In this document: positions 37,489-45,245 of the stretch, piece after piece
Layout of the letters: each line of letters opens with the position of its first letter
How positions within the stretch are numbered: position 1 is the stretch's first letter
Origin: Oceanospirillum maris DSM 6286
GTDB taxonomy: Bacteria; Pseudomonadota; Gammaproteobacteria; Pseudomonadales; Halomonadaceae
DNA length: 64,000 nucleotides
Assembly (NCBI RefSeq): GCF_000422865.1
Contig: NZ_AUGW01000003.1
Coordinates: forward strand, 62,001-126,000
Reading direction: 5' to 3'
Made by a program: the position numbers and the translations under genes
Notes under the pieces: generated by a model
What the model was told of the DNA's origin: nothing
Database searches by the model: none
What the model saw: the letters and a program-made list of their open reading frames with translations, nothing else

Positions 37489-38160
37489 ATGAATTTTTCA
37501 TCATCAGGCATCGATAGTTTATGGATAGGAGTGGCAAGCGGTATCGCTTTGCTTGCGATTATTCAAGCGCTTCGTCATGCTCAGTGGAAACAACTCTTTG
37601 CTGACCAAGAATTCCAACACCTGTATCTTGGTGCAACGGTCTTTGTCACGCTCCTGTGGCAATTAAAAGCAGACATTACGCCACTGGTTAGTTTGCACTT
37701 TTTAATGGCGATGACGCTAACCGTTATGTTTCGATGGCCCTTTGCACTATTAGCCTCAGTATTGGCCCTTACAGGATTAACCTGGACAGGTAAGGCACCA
37801 TTCGAGCTTTTTGGTGTTAATGTACTCATCTCCGCCGTTGTCCCCATCGCCGCCAGCCACTTTATTTATCGCTGGGTTGATGAGAAGCTGCCGAATAATT
37901 TCTTTGTGGTGCTTTTTGTCGGATGCTTTTTTGGTAGCGCAATAACGGCCTTGGCGTCAGGTCTTTCATTGATGCTAATTCTTTGGCTTGGTTCTTCCGA
38001 TTATGATTTCGCCCGTATCTCCAGCGAGTATTTTCTTTTTCTCCCGGTGATCCTGCCCCCTGAAGCCGTGGTTAATGGTATGTTGCTAAGCTCTTTAATG
38101 GTATTTAAACCCCAGTGGACCCAAAGTTTTGATTATCACCGTTACTTTGATGATCAGTAA
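37489..38160 (+). CDS. Membrane protein related to energy-coupling factor permeases (CbiM-like, COG3235)
   Basis: This 223-residue protein has about six hydrophobic segments and the LPPEAVVNGML segment typical of CbiM-like substrate-binding components of energy-coupling factor transporters. Related stand-alone genes in Pseudomonas are annotated the same way without partner ATPase genes. No ECF ATPase or T-component is nearby. Metal (cobalt or nickel) transport is possible but unproven. It precedes the manganese riboswitch-TMEM165 gene by about 50 nt. Confidence 0.75.
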   Translation: MNFSSSGIDSLWIGVASGIALLAIIQALRHAQWKQLFADQEFQHLYLGATVFVTLLWQLKADITPLVSLHFLMAMTLTVMFRWPFALLASVLALTGLTWTGKAPFELFGVNVLISAVVPIAASHFIYRWVDEKLPNNFFVVLFVGCFFGSAITALASGLSLMLILWLGSSDYDFARISSEYFLFLPVILPPEAVVNGMLLSSLMVFKPQWTQSFDYHRYFDDQ

Positions 38161-38204
38161 AAGCCGATAATCCAAAGTAATAGATATTGGTAAACCGCGC
38201 TCTT

Positions 38205-38345
38205 TTTGATATTATCTGCGCCGTCCCGGGGGAGTAGTCGCTCTTCTATACGCAGAGGTTTACATCAACATAGTTGGCCCCCACGGCCATGGTGTAGACA
38301 GTAATATTGAATCGCCAATATTGCCTGACGAGACCTGTGACACAA
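38205..38345 (+). promoter_or_regulatory. yybP-ykoY manganese riboswitch
   Basis: Conserved blocks are seen: GGGGAGTAG (38229-38237) in the first loop, the ACATCAACATAG segment, a 9-bp hairpin GTAATATTG/CAATATTGC (38301-38324), and GACGAGACC (38327-38335). The downstream gene is a TMEM165-type exporter, the expected partner of this Mn-sensing RNA, which switches genes on when manganese is high. Confidence 0.87.
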
Positions 38346-38356
38346 CATGCTGAACC

Positions 38357-38405
38357 GAGGCCGGAGCAGCGTGATGTGTCATAGTGTTTATTCTCTACCG
38401 GCCTC
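38357..38405 (+). promoter_or_regulatory. Expression-platform hairpin overlapping the ribosome binding site
   Basis: GAGGCCGG (38357-38364) pairs with CCGGCCTC (38398-38405), enclosing GGAG at 38363-38366 partly in the stem and the ATG at 38374 in the loop. This is directly downstream of the riboswitch core, so it could hide the translation start until the RNA binds manganese. Confidence 0.5.
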
Positions 38406-38997
38406 TAAAGTGAATCATGTGGATGCTTTTCTTTTTTCTACTTTATCAGTTGCTTTCGCAGAAATTGGCGATAAAACACAACTGCTTTCCTTCTTATTGA
38501 TTTCTCGTTTTCGTAAACCTTGGCCGATTATCTGGGGTATTTTGGTAGCAACTTTAGCCAACCACGGTATTGCAGCATGGTTAGGTGCGTATGCAGCGGA
38601 CTGGCTTACCGGAGAATGGTTAAACTGGGTTGTTGGTGGTTCGTTTATTGCGGTAGGTCTTTGGATTTTAATCCCCGACAAAATAGATGACGATAACGGG
38701 AGTTCTTTTGACCAATACGGCGCTTTTGTGGCGACATTAATATTGTTCTTTATTGCAGAGATTGGCGATAAAACACAGGTTGCGACCGTTATTCTTGGCG
38801 CTCAGTTTGAATCGCTGTTTTGGGTCGTGATAGGAACAACCGTTGGTATGATGCTGGCGAATGTTCCTGTCGTTGCTATTGGCCATTTAGCCGTGGATAA
38901 ACTCCCGTTAAAATGGATTCGCCTAGGGGCCAGCTCGGTATTTATTGCTCTGGGTTTGTGGGTTGCTCTAGTAGAACAGGCGTTAATGTCGCCTTAA
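38374..38997 (+). CDS. TMEM165/Gdt1-family manganese exporter (UPF0016)
   Basis: This 207-residue six-helix inner-membrane protein has two EIGDKT motifs (FAEIGDKTQLLS and IAEIGDKTQVAT), the hallmark of UPF0016/Gdt1 Mn/Ca antiporters, one in each repeat half. Regulation by the upstream yybP-ykoY riboswitch supports a role in manganese export. The start is uncertain: the ATG at 38374 has GGAG 7 nt upstream but adds about 15 residues compared with most homologues; GTG codons at 38410 and 38419 would give the usual N-terminus (VDAFLFSTLSVA) but lack a clear ribosome binding site. Confidence 0.9.
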   Translation: MCHSVYSLPASKVNHVDAFLFSTLSVAFAEIGDKTQLLSFLLISRFRKPWPIIWGILVATLANHGIAAWLGAYAADWLTGEWLNWVVGGSFIAVGLWILIPDKIDDDNGSSFDQYGAFVATLILFFIAEIGDKTQVATVILGAQFESLFWVVIGTTVGMMLANVPVVAIGHLAVDKLPLKWIRLGASSVFIALGLWVALVEQALMSP

Positions 38998-39013
38998 GAC
39001 ACCCCCTTAGCCT

Positions 39014-39047
39014 AGACGGCTTCTTTCATTATCGAAAGCCGTCTTTG
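39014..39047 (+). terminator. Terminator of the manganese exporter gene
   Basis: AGACGGCTT pairs with AAGCCGTCT around a 13-nt loop, followed by TTGTT. It lies between the exporter stop and the convergent response regulator gene. Confidence 0.65.
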
Positions 39048-39067
39048 TTAATACGTTTCAAACAGCT

Positions 39068-39616
39068 CTATTCACGAACAGGGCGTTTTTGTAGTTTGCG
39101 CTGCAAGGTGCGCCGATGCATACCTAACTGACGGGCGGTGGCTGAAATATTGCCATCGTTCTCGTTGAGCACCTTCTGAATATGCTCCCATGTCAGGCGG
39201 TTCACACTCATAGGTTTGTCTGCAATAGCATGATCTGGATTAGCGCTTGTTTGTTGAAGTGCCGCTAAAATCTCATCGGTATCCACGGGTTTTGGCAGGT
39301 AGTTAACAGCACCTAATTTAATCGCTTCCACAGCGGTGGCAATACTAGAGTAACCCGTCAAGATAATGACTTTGCACTCTGGCGCAAGCTCCAATAGACG
39401 AGGCAGTAGAATTAAACCCGTATCACCTTCCATCTTAAGGTCAAGGGTGGCAAACGCCGGTTTATGCTGTTCGATAAGGGGTAACGCGGCTTCGGCGGAA
39501 TCCGCAACAAGCGTTTGATATCCGCGACGCGTCAAAGAGCGTGACATCACCTGAGTAAAAACAGGATCGTCATCCACAATCAGAAAAATATTATTCTGTA
39601 GGGGTTGGCTGCTCAT
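39068..39616 (-). CDS. RegA/ActR/PrrA-type redox response regulator
   Basis: This 182-residue regulator has a receiver domain (DDD at residues about 15-17, phosphorylated Asp in FATLDLKMEG, Lys in NYLPKPVD) and a short Fis-like helix-turn-helix at the C-terminus (GNISATARQLGMHRRTLQRKL), the compact layout of RegA/PrrA/ActR, also called RoxR in Pseudomonas. It is encoded 13 nt after the sensor kinase gene and forms a pair with it, presumably controlling respiratory and redox-responsive genes. Confidence 0.9.
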   Translation of the reverse strand: MSSQPLQNNIFLIVDDDPVFTQVMSRSLTRRGYQTLVADSAEAALPLIEQHKPAFATLDLKMEGDTGLILLPRLLELAPECKVIILTGYSSIATAVEAIKLGAVNYLPKPVDTDEILAALQQTSANPDHAIADKPMSVNRLTWEHIQKVLNENDGNISATARQLGMHRRTLQRKLQKRPVRE

Positions 39617-39629
39617 TGCCGGTATCCTC

Positions 39630-40949
39630 TTATTTTAATGGTGGAAGATGTTCTGTCAGATGTTCGGGAAGATGCTTGAGTAGCGGAAGAGTAACTTCGG
39701 TTAAGGTACCGCCCTCTTTGTTCGATGCTTGGCCTAAGGCAGTATCTGCACTTTTCATATTATACAGTCGCACCGTCCCCTTAAACCGGTTAATTGTAGC
39801 GTGGGTCAAAAATAGACCAATGCCCATACCTTCCTCTTTTGTACTGACAAACGTTTCACCCAGCTGACTGGCTACATCTGGATCAATGCCGGGACCGTAA
39901 TCTCGAATACGGAGAATACACTCAGCCCCATGCCATCGAACCGTAATATCGACCTTATCAGGGCTTGCATCTGCAGCGTTATTTAATAGGTTCAACAATG
40001 CCTGTTCAAGGGTTTTATCACTTTCAATAAGCGGCATAGGTTCTATGGCGGGGCAGTCAAGGCTGAACTTAATACTAGGCCTTAACACTTTCCAATCATC
40101 AATAATAGGGGTTATAAAATGGCATATAGGAATACAAGTGATTTTATCAATTTCAGCCTGCTGGGTTAATAATTGCAGCTTAGCCTTGCAACGGTCAACC
40201 TGCTGACGCATTAGGGCTAAATCATCCTGCAACATCAAATCATCAGGGTACTCTCGGCTAAGGTCCTTCAGCATAACAGCGAGAGTTGATAAAGGCGTGC
40301 CTAGCTCATGGGCCGTCCCTGCGGCTTGAGTTGCAACCGCTAGAATTTGTTCATCCCTCAATACTTTTTCTCGAACATCCCCAAGCATCTTTTCCCGATG
40401 ACGCAATGTGTGGGCCATTTTAAAAACAAAGGTTGTGATTAAGCCGGTAGAAAGTAGAAAGTTAAGCCACATGCCCAGTAAGTGTAAATTAATACCCGCC
40501 CCGACATGGGTTAACTCTGGCACGACAATATAAAACTGCATTAGGAAGGTGTAAGAGCTCAGAATTGCAGCCGCAATAATCCACGTAAAAATCCAAGGTA
40601 ACGTTGCAGCGCTAATCGTTAGGGGTACGAGAAAATAAGAGATAAAAGGATTGTTCGCACCACCAGAGTAATAAAAGAACAAGCTTAGGCCGATAATATC
40701 GGCCAACAAATGAAATAAATACTCTGAATCGGTCACTCGATAAGGTAACCCTAGACGCCACCACGTCAGCATATTCAGTCCAGCCATAACAATAATGACA
40801 AGAATGAGAGGCACCGCCAAGAGGTGAATTTTCAATACCTCGGTACCGATAATCACCGCCATAAGAAAGCCTGTCCATGCAATACCTCTAATTAGCGTTA
40901 AGCGGATCAAATTACGGCCCGGGGTTGAAAGTGGCAAGGGTTGATACAT
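39630..40949 (-). CDS. RegB/PrrB/ActS-type membrane sensor histidine kinase
   Basis: This 439-residue kinase has six hydrophobic segments (residues about 20-190) and the GGANNPF sequence, the quinone-sensing GGxxNPF motif of RegB-family proteins. The catalytic part has the phosphorylated His in TAHELGTPLSTLAV, an N box (ALLNLLNNAADASPD), and G boxes (DYGPGIDPD, GMGIGLFLTHATI). Together with the downstream response regulator it should monitor the quinone pool or oxygen status. The start is clear; no gene is close upstream on this strand. Confidence 0.91.
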   Translation of the reverse strand: MYQPLPLSTPGRNLIRLTLIRGIAWTGFLMAVIIGTEVLKIHLLAVPLILVIIVMAGLNMLTWWRLGLPYRVTDSEYLFHLLADIIGLSLFFYYSGGANNPFISYFLVPLTISAATLPWIFTWIIAAAILSSYTFLMQFYIVVPELTHVGAGINLHLLGMWLNFLLSTGLITTFVFKMAHTLRHREKMLGDVREKVLRDEQILAVATQAAGTAHELGTPLSTLAVMLKDLSREYPDDLMLQDDLALMRQQVDRCKAKLQLLTQQAEIDKITCIPICHFITPIIDDWKVLRPSIKFSLDCPAIEPMPLIESDKTLEQALLNLLNNAADASPDKVDITVRWHGAECILRIRDYGPGIDPDVASQLGETFVSTKEEGMGIGLFLTHATINRFKGTVRLYNMKSADTALGQASNKEGGTLTEVTLPLLKHLPEHLTEHLPPLK

Positions 40950-41178
40950 AAGGCGATAAGGCTCTTCACGAATAACGATAAACGGCGATAGCTGATACCA
41001 GAAATGGCATTAACACTCTGAATATAAAAAGAATATAAGAAGCATTATGCCCTTTTAGCATCGTAAACGGGAGCTTTTGCTTCGTAGCAAAATGTCGCAG
41101 GGCAATGAGTGAAATCAGTGATCTGGCTAGTCATGCCAAGCGTATAGAGATACAGATTCGACAAATGGCCACTCTGCT

Positions 41179-41715
41179 ATGAACAACCATACTCATTCTA
41201 TAGATGTGAGAAACAACGACCCTAGCGAACAATACTCTTGGTCGTTGGAGGAATACTTTCAGGGGAGAACCTATGCATGGGGCTTGTTTGAAGATCGCTT
41301 TGGCAAGGTAAGACGTCAGTTTACTGTTCAGGTTGATGGCCACTGGGACGGTGAAATCCTAACCCTTCATGAATATTTTCTTTATGACGACCAGGAGACA
41401 GAGACTCGAACATGGATCATCCATAAACATGACAATGCCTGCTATAAAGGGGCCTTTGGTGAGATTATTGGTGATGCAAAGGGACGAATTAAAGGTAACA
41501 CCTTAAACTGGAAATACACCATGAATTTAAAAGTAGGCGAAAGAACATGGCGTGTTAACTTCGACGACCAAATGCTTCTGCAGCCCAACGGTATCATGAT
41601 CAATCGTGCCACCATGAGTAAATGGGGCTTTGAACTGGGGCACGTGACGCTATTTTTTACCCCAGAGAAAATGCTTAGCGCACCGCCATTTCTATTGTCA
41701 CCTAAGCAACCTTAA
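41179..41715 (+). CDS. DUF3833-like protein
   Basis: This 178-residue protein matches the DUF3833 pattern: a start with EEYFQGRTYAWGLFEDRFGKVRRQF, then LTLHEYFLYDDQETETRTW and a C-terminal segment RATMSKWGFELGHVTLFF. No clear signal peptide is visible, although many family members are lipoproteins. The function is unknown. Its stop is 14 nt from the convergent diguanylate cyclase gene. Confidence 0.8.
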   Translation: MNNHTHSIDVRNNDPSEQYSWSLEEYFQGRTYAWGLFEDRFGKVRRQFTVQVDGHWDGEILTLHEYFLYDDQETETRTWIIHKHDNACYKGAFGEIIGDAKGRIKGNTLNWKYTMNLKVGERTWRVNFDDQMLLQPNGIMINRATMSKWGFELGHVTLFFTPEKMLSAPPFLLSPKQP

Positions 41716-41729
41716 GCATCTACACCGCA

Positions 41730-43370
41730 TTAGGCCTCAGCAATAGTAGACTCAAAAACAACACAGCGATTTCGCCCTTGATGCTTAGCCTCATAAAGAG
41801 CTTGGTCTGCTTGCTTTAAGATCTGCTTACTGGAACACAGCCCCTTGGTATAGCTGGAAATACCGATGGAAACATGAATAGAACCGATATTCGGTATAAT
41901 CATCTGGGCAACTTGTTCCCGTAAACGCTCTGCAATAGGCAGTGCTGTCTCCGACAATAGTCCAGGCAAAATCAATACGAATTCTTCCCCCCCAGTTCTG
42001 GCAACAATATCCTGCTCTCGGCTAAGCTGTGTCATCGTTTCAGACAGTTTGATTAACGCTTTATCGCCAACGCTATGGCCGTAGGTATCATTCACTTTCT
42101 TAAAGTGGTCAATATCCAAAGCCAGCACCGAGAAAGGAGTGTGTTTAGCTTCAAGCTTGCTCAGCAACAGGTCAAGACTACGGCGGTTAAAAACACCTGT
42201 CAGGGGATCTGTTGAAGCATCATGGCGTAACTGACCAATCTGGGAGTGTAACAAGCCGATGCCTTTTAACATGGCCTGCTTTAACTCAGCACTTTCAAAA
42301 TACCAAGACCGTACGTTGTTTAGCTTCAAATGAGTATTGGGCCGATCCATTGTTTTTGCGGTATCAGCCAACTGCTGCAATGGTCGAGCAATCATTCGAG
42401 CCAACAGCCATATCAATAGAAATGTCACAACGCTTAGGGGTAGCGTACGGTAAAGAACTTGCCCCATTAAGTCATCCAGAGAGGCTAATGTCGCGTTAAC
42501 GGGTCGCTGAGTAACAACCCCCCAATTGGAAAGAGGTATAGGTGCATACCCTGCAAGCATCTCAACACCTTGACTATTAATCGTGGCTGTGGAGCCTTGC
42601 TTGCCATCCAGCACATAGTCAATAACACTATTATCATTAACGATAGAACCGATACGATGGCTGTCAGGATGGTAAATAATGCGTCGATCTTGATCCACAA
42701 CATAAATATAGGAGCCGTCTTTATAGTAGTGAGTACCAAGCATATCATCAAGAATACTATGCTTCTTTAGATATATAGATCCCCCGACGTAACCGATATA
42801 GTTACTCTCTGTATCGTAAAGTGGGTGCGAAATAAAAATTAAAAGATTATTGCTTGCCGAAATATAAGGCGCACTAATTAAGGGGCGTTTCTCTTTAATG
42901 GCTTGCAGAGCCCCCTGTGATTTGAGTTGCCGGCCTTTAATGTCCAGCGTATCAGGGGAAGTCGATAGCACAAAACCCGTATTATTGGCGATAACGATCG
43001 AGTTAAAACTATCCGTCTGTAAGCGTAAGCGGTTCGCTTCGTTATCAAGATACTGGGAATCATAAATATGGAGCTGGATATTGCTGGCAGCATAGGCCAA
43101 TTGCTGTTTAGCCGTACTCAAAAAGCGCCCTGTCGCAGAGGCGAGTTTAACAGCATAGGCGTAGTTACTATCAAGAGAGTGCTGGATCAGCTGCTTTTTT
43201 TGCACCTGATAATTGACGTAAAAGCCATTAAGTAAGGTTATCACTGTAGCGACGCAGGCTAAGACTAAAATAAGATGCCTTAAAGCCAACGTTTTATTTT
43301 TTAAGTGAAGGGCTTGTCTTTTTGTCGCTGCCGCTTGCTGGCTGAACCAAAGCGCAATAGATCTAAACAT
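41730..43370 (-). CDS. Diguanylate cyclase with periplasmic dCache-like sensor and I-site
   Basis: This 546-residue protein has a transmembrane segment (about residues 30-50), a periplasmic domain of about 250 residues with dCache-type features (VLSTSPDTLDIKGRQ, GYVGGSIYL, YVVDQDRRIIYHPD), a second transmembrane segment near 305-325, a linker and a C-terminal GGDEF domain (DPLTGVFNRRSLD ... ARTGGEEF). REQD sits five residues before GGEEF, the RxxD inhibitory site, so c-di-GMP product inhibition is expected, unlike the cyclase at 16340-17443. Ligand unknown. Confidence 0.93.
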   Translation of the reverse strand: MFRSIALWFSQQAAATKRQALHLKNKTLALRHLILVLACVATVITLLNGFYVNYQVQKKQLIQHSLDSNYAYAVKLASATGRFLSTAKQQLAYAASNIQLHIYDSQYLDNEANRLRLQTDSFNSIVIANNTGFVLSTSPDTLDIKGRQLKSQGALQAIKEKRPLISAPYISASNNLLIFISHPLYDTESNYIGYVGGSIYLKKHSILDDMLGTHYYKDGSYIYVVDQDRRIIYHPDSHRIGSIVNDNSVIDYVLDGKQGSTATINSQGVEMLAGYAPIPLSNWGVVTQRPVNATLASLDDLMGQVLYRTLPLSVVTFLLIWLLARMIARPLQQLADTAKTMDRPNTHLKLNNVRSWYFESAELKQAMLKGIGLLHSQIGQLRHDASTDPLTGVFNRRSLDLLLSKLEAKHTPFSVLALDIDHFKKVNDTYGHSVGDKALIKLSETMTQLSREQDIVARTGGEEFVLILPGLLSETALPIAERLREQVAQMIIPNIGSIHVSIGISSYTKGLCSSKQILKQADQALYEAKHQGRNRCVVFESTIAEA

Positions 43371-43935
43371 AATGAACTCTTCCCCTTTTTATAACGACTC
43401 GCACTAAGCCCTACCGTATCTCATCCATGAGCACCGCCTTAAATAAAAGCCTACCTAAAAGCTAGGCCATAAAAATTTAAGCCCCTGCCTCTATTTAAAC
43501 CTTTGCCTCTATCTAAATTGATGAGTATCTCATTCATTAGAATGCAACACTCTTGCGGGCAACAAAACGCAGTATCATACCCCCTAGCGGGAGAAAAGCG
43601 AATGGTAATACCTATTTTTTGTGCGCTGCGATATATATCTCAACCCTTTCCCATTAGCCCCAGCCTCAAATTCAGCATTTAATGTTATAGATGCAGCGAG
43701 ACAGTAAATCCGATGAGTTAATGGCAGGCTGGTGTCTATTTCTATTATTTAAAGATGGTGCGAGTTGATTTTTAGTCATATGGCCGCACTAAGATGGGAT
43801 GCATTTTTTTGCATGTGATTGTTTGAGCAAATTTCAATACAGAACAGAAACAGTGTTTCTAATTAATATCTGTTATAACGTGATGAATTGAAAGTGCTTT
43901 TATGCCGCTTATATTAGAAAAGTAGGAAGACAACC
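43371..43935. other. Non-coding region upstream of cytochrome b562-like gene
   Basis: No supported gene is visible. The left part should carry the diguanylate cyclase promoter. A short direct repeat TGCCTCTATTTAAA/TGCCTCTATCTAAA occurs near 43485-43520. The stretch just before 43936 is AT-rich and probably holds the cytochrome promoter. Confidence 0.4.
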
Positions 43936-44370
43936 ATGATAAAAAGAATTCGCCGACTCATTTTTGCTACCAGCGCCACCTTGATGCTACTAACCAGTAC
44001 AGAAGTATTTGCCCATGCCGAGCATTGTGAAGACACCGAACTTGGCGATCTAATGAAATCAATGAAAGATGATCTAAAGGGTTACGTCAAAGGCTTTAAA
44101 CAATCCGACCAAAAGACCATGCAAAAGCATCTAAATGAGCTAATTGCTGACTCCAAAAATGCACGCACCCTGATGCCGCTTAAATACGAAAGCCAGTCGG
44201 AAACCTCAGTTAATATTGTGCGCTATCAGGAAGGAATGGATAAGCTTGTCGAACTACTATACGAGCTAAAGCAGGCCGGTGATGACAACAGTGCGATTAA
44301 GCCGCTGCTAGCCGAGGTTAAAAAGGCCTCTAAAAAAGGGCATGATGCTTTCCGTAAAGATTGTGACTAA
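43936..44370 (+). CDS. Cytochrome b562-like periplasmic protein
   Basis: This 144-residue protein has a signal peptide ending EVFA near residue 26 and a mature part predicted as a four-helix bundle. The first mature helix has a Met (LMKSMKDDLKGYV) and the last a His (KKGHDAFRKDCD), the positions of the heme ligands of E. coli CybC, and the middle region (YQEGMDKLVELLYEL) resembles CybC's third helix. It is probably a periplasmic cytochrome b562 relative, though heme binding needs testing. Two cysteines near the ends could form a disulfide. Single gene. Confidence 0.75.
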   Translation: MIKRIRRLIFATSATLMLLTSTEVFAHAEHCEDTELGDLMKSMKDDLKGYVKGFKQSDQKTMQKHLNELIADSKNARTLMPLKYESQSETSVNIVRYQEGMDKLVELLYELKQAGDDNSAIKPLLAEVKKASKKGHDAFRKDCD

Positions 44371-44435
44371 GCCCAGACAAAACCGTCAAGGGGATTAAGC
44401 GCTTAAATAAGCCTTTAGCTTAACGTCATATTCCA

Positions 44436-44462
44436 GTAGGGCGCAGGTTGTACCTGCGCACC
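44436..44462. repeat. REP-like GC-rich palindrome
   Basis: GCGCAGGT (44441-44448) and ACCTGCGC (44452-44459) form an 8-bp stem with a 3-nt loop, flanked by GTAGG and ACCGC. There is no T run. Form and intergenic position, between two convergent genes, resemble repetitive extragenic palindromes. Confidence 0.45.
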
Positions 44463-44505
44463 GCAAGGCTGTAAATCTCGTATAACGGTAGGTCGCCACA
44501 CCAGA

Positions 44506-45069
44506 TCAGTCGGCAACGATGCTCAGGCAAGCTCCATCAATATCCTCATCAATATACGCCATACCAAGCAGGGTTAAGTAGTCCATACGATCAGCTTTCA
44601 TCAAGTCGATTTCAGGCACACCAAAGCCATTATTCTGATAGATACCGGCCAGATAGGCCATGTAGCGCTCCCCTTCACTAAGCAAGAGTAGGCTGGCAGC
44701 ACCAACATCGGGTTTTACTCGGCTGTTCTGGGCTTCCGGTAGTGTTACCGCTAGAACAACAGGGGTTTCCTCGCCTTCAATACGTACGCTGCGGTTACGA
44801 ACGGCTTGTTCGGCCCAGTAATACGCAAGCTCTTTACTGGGGGTCAGAAAAACAGGCTCCGTGGTTTCCGTGTAGTCATTACCAATGGTCGCCATCGTTT
44901 TTTTAGCTGCATCTCTTAAAGCCTGATCACCGGAACGCTTTAAGCCTTGCGCTGTAATGGCATCGACTAGCGCAGATGATGTCCCGTGATACCAAGTACG
45001 GCCGGTTATAAACCCTTGTTCGGTTAATTGTGTTTGAGCATCTTTAAGGAAGGCAGGTGTATTTGTCAT
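44506..45069 (-). CDS. Unrecognised protein with ADP-ribosyltransferase-like HGT motif
   Basis: I do not recognise this 187-residue protein with certainty. It is soluble, with no signal peptide. WYHGTSSALVDAITAQGL (about residues 26-43) is the form of the first motif (H-G-T/S) of ADP-ribosyltransferase folds, and VFLTPSKELAYYWAEQA (about 93-109) resembles the second motif of those folds, a strand with Thr/Ser followed by an Ala/Tyr-rich helix; GVPEIDL near residue 151 could supply the catalytic Glu. The start is the ATG at 45069. The next genes are convergent cytochrome b562-like and upstream aceA, and no immunity or secretion gene is adjacent. Confidence 0.5.
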   Translation of the reverse strand: MTNTPAFLKDAQTQLTEQGFITGRTWYHGTSSALVDAITAQGLKRSGDQALRDAAKKTMATIGNDYTETTEPVFLTPSKELAYYWAEQAVRNRSVRIEGEETPVVLAVTLPEAQNSRVKPDVGAASLLLLSEGERYMAYLAGIYQNNGFGVPEIDLMKADRMDYLTLLGMAYIDEDIDGACLSIVAD

Positions 45070-45138
45070 ATTCAAATCACTTAGTCAGTTTAAGGTGAAA
45101 GCAGCTTGCCATTCTAACGTAGAAAATCTGTTTATAAA

Positions 45139-45173
45139 AAAAGGCGACACCTTATTGCAAGGGGCCGCCTTTT
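45139..45173 (-). terminator. Terminator of aceA
   Basis: AAAAGGCG pairs with CGCCTTTT with an inner CCTT/AAGG stem; on the minus strand it ends in seven Ts. It lies 73 nt beyond the aceA stop. Confidence 0.85.
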
Positions 45174-45190
45174 ATTTCAAGCCGTACCGT

Positions 45191-45224
45191 CAATCTGATG
45201 ATCACTTGAGCGATCATCAGATTG
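45191..45224. repeat. 13-bp inverted repeat between aceA and its terminator
   Basis: CAATCTGATGATC (45191-45203) pairs perfectly with GATCATCAGATTG (45212-45224) around an 8-nt loop, 21 nt after the aceA stop. It has no T run and precedes the real terminator, so it may protect the mRNA 3' end. Confidence 0.75.
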
Positions 45225-45245
45225 CGTACTTAAAGCCTGTTCAAC

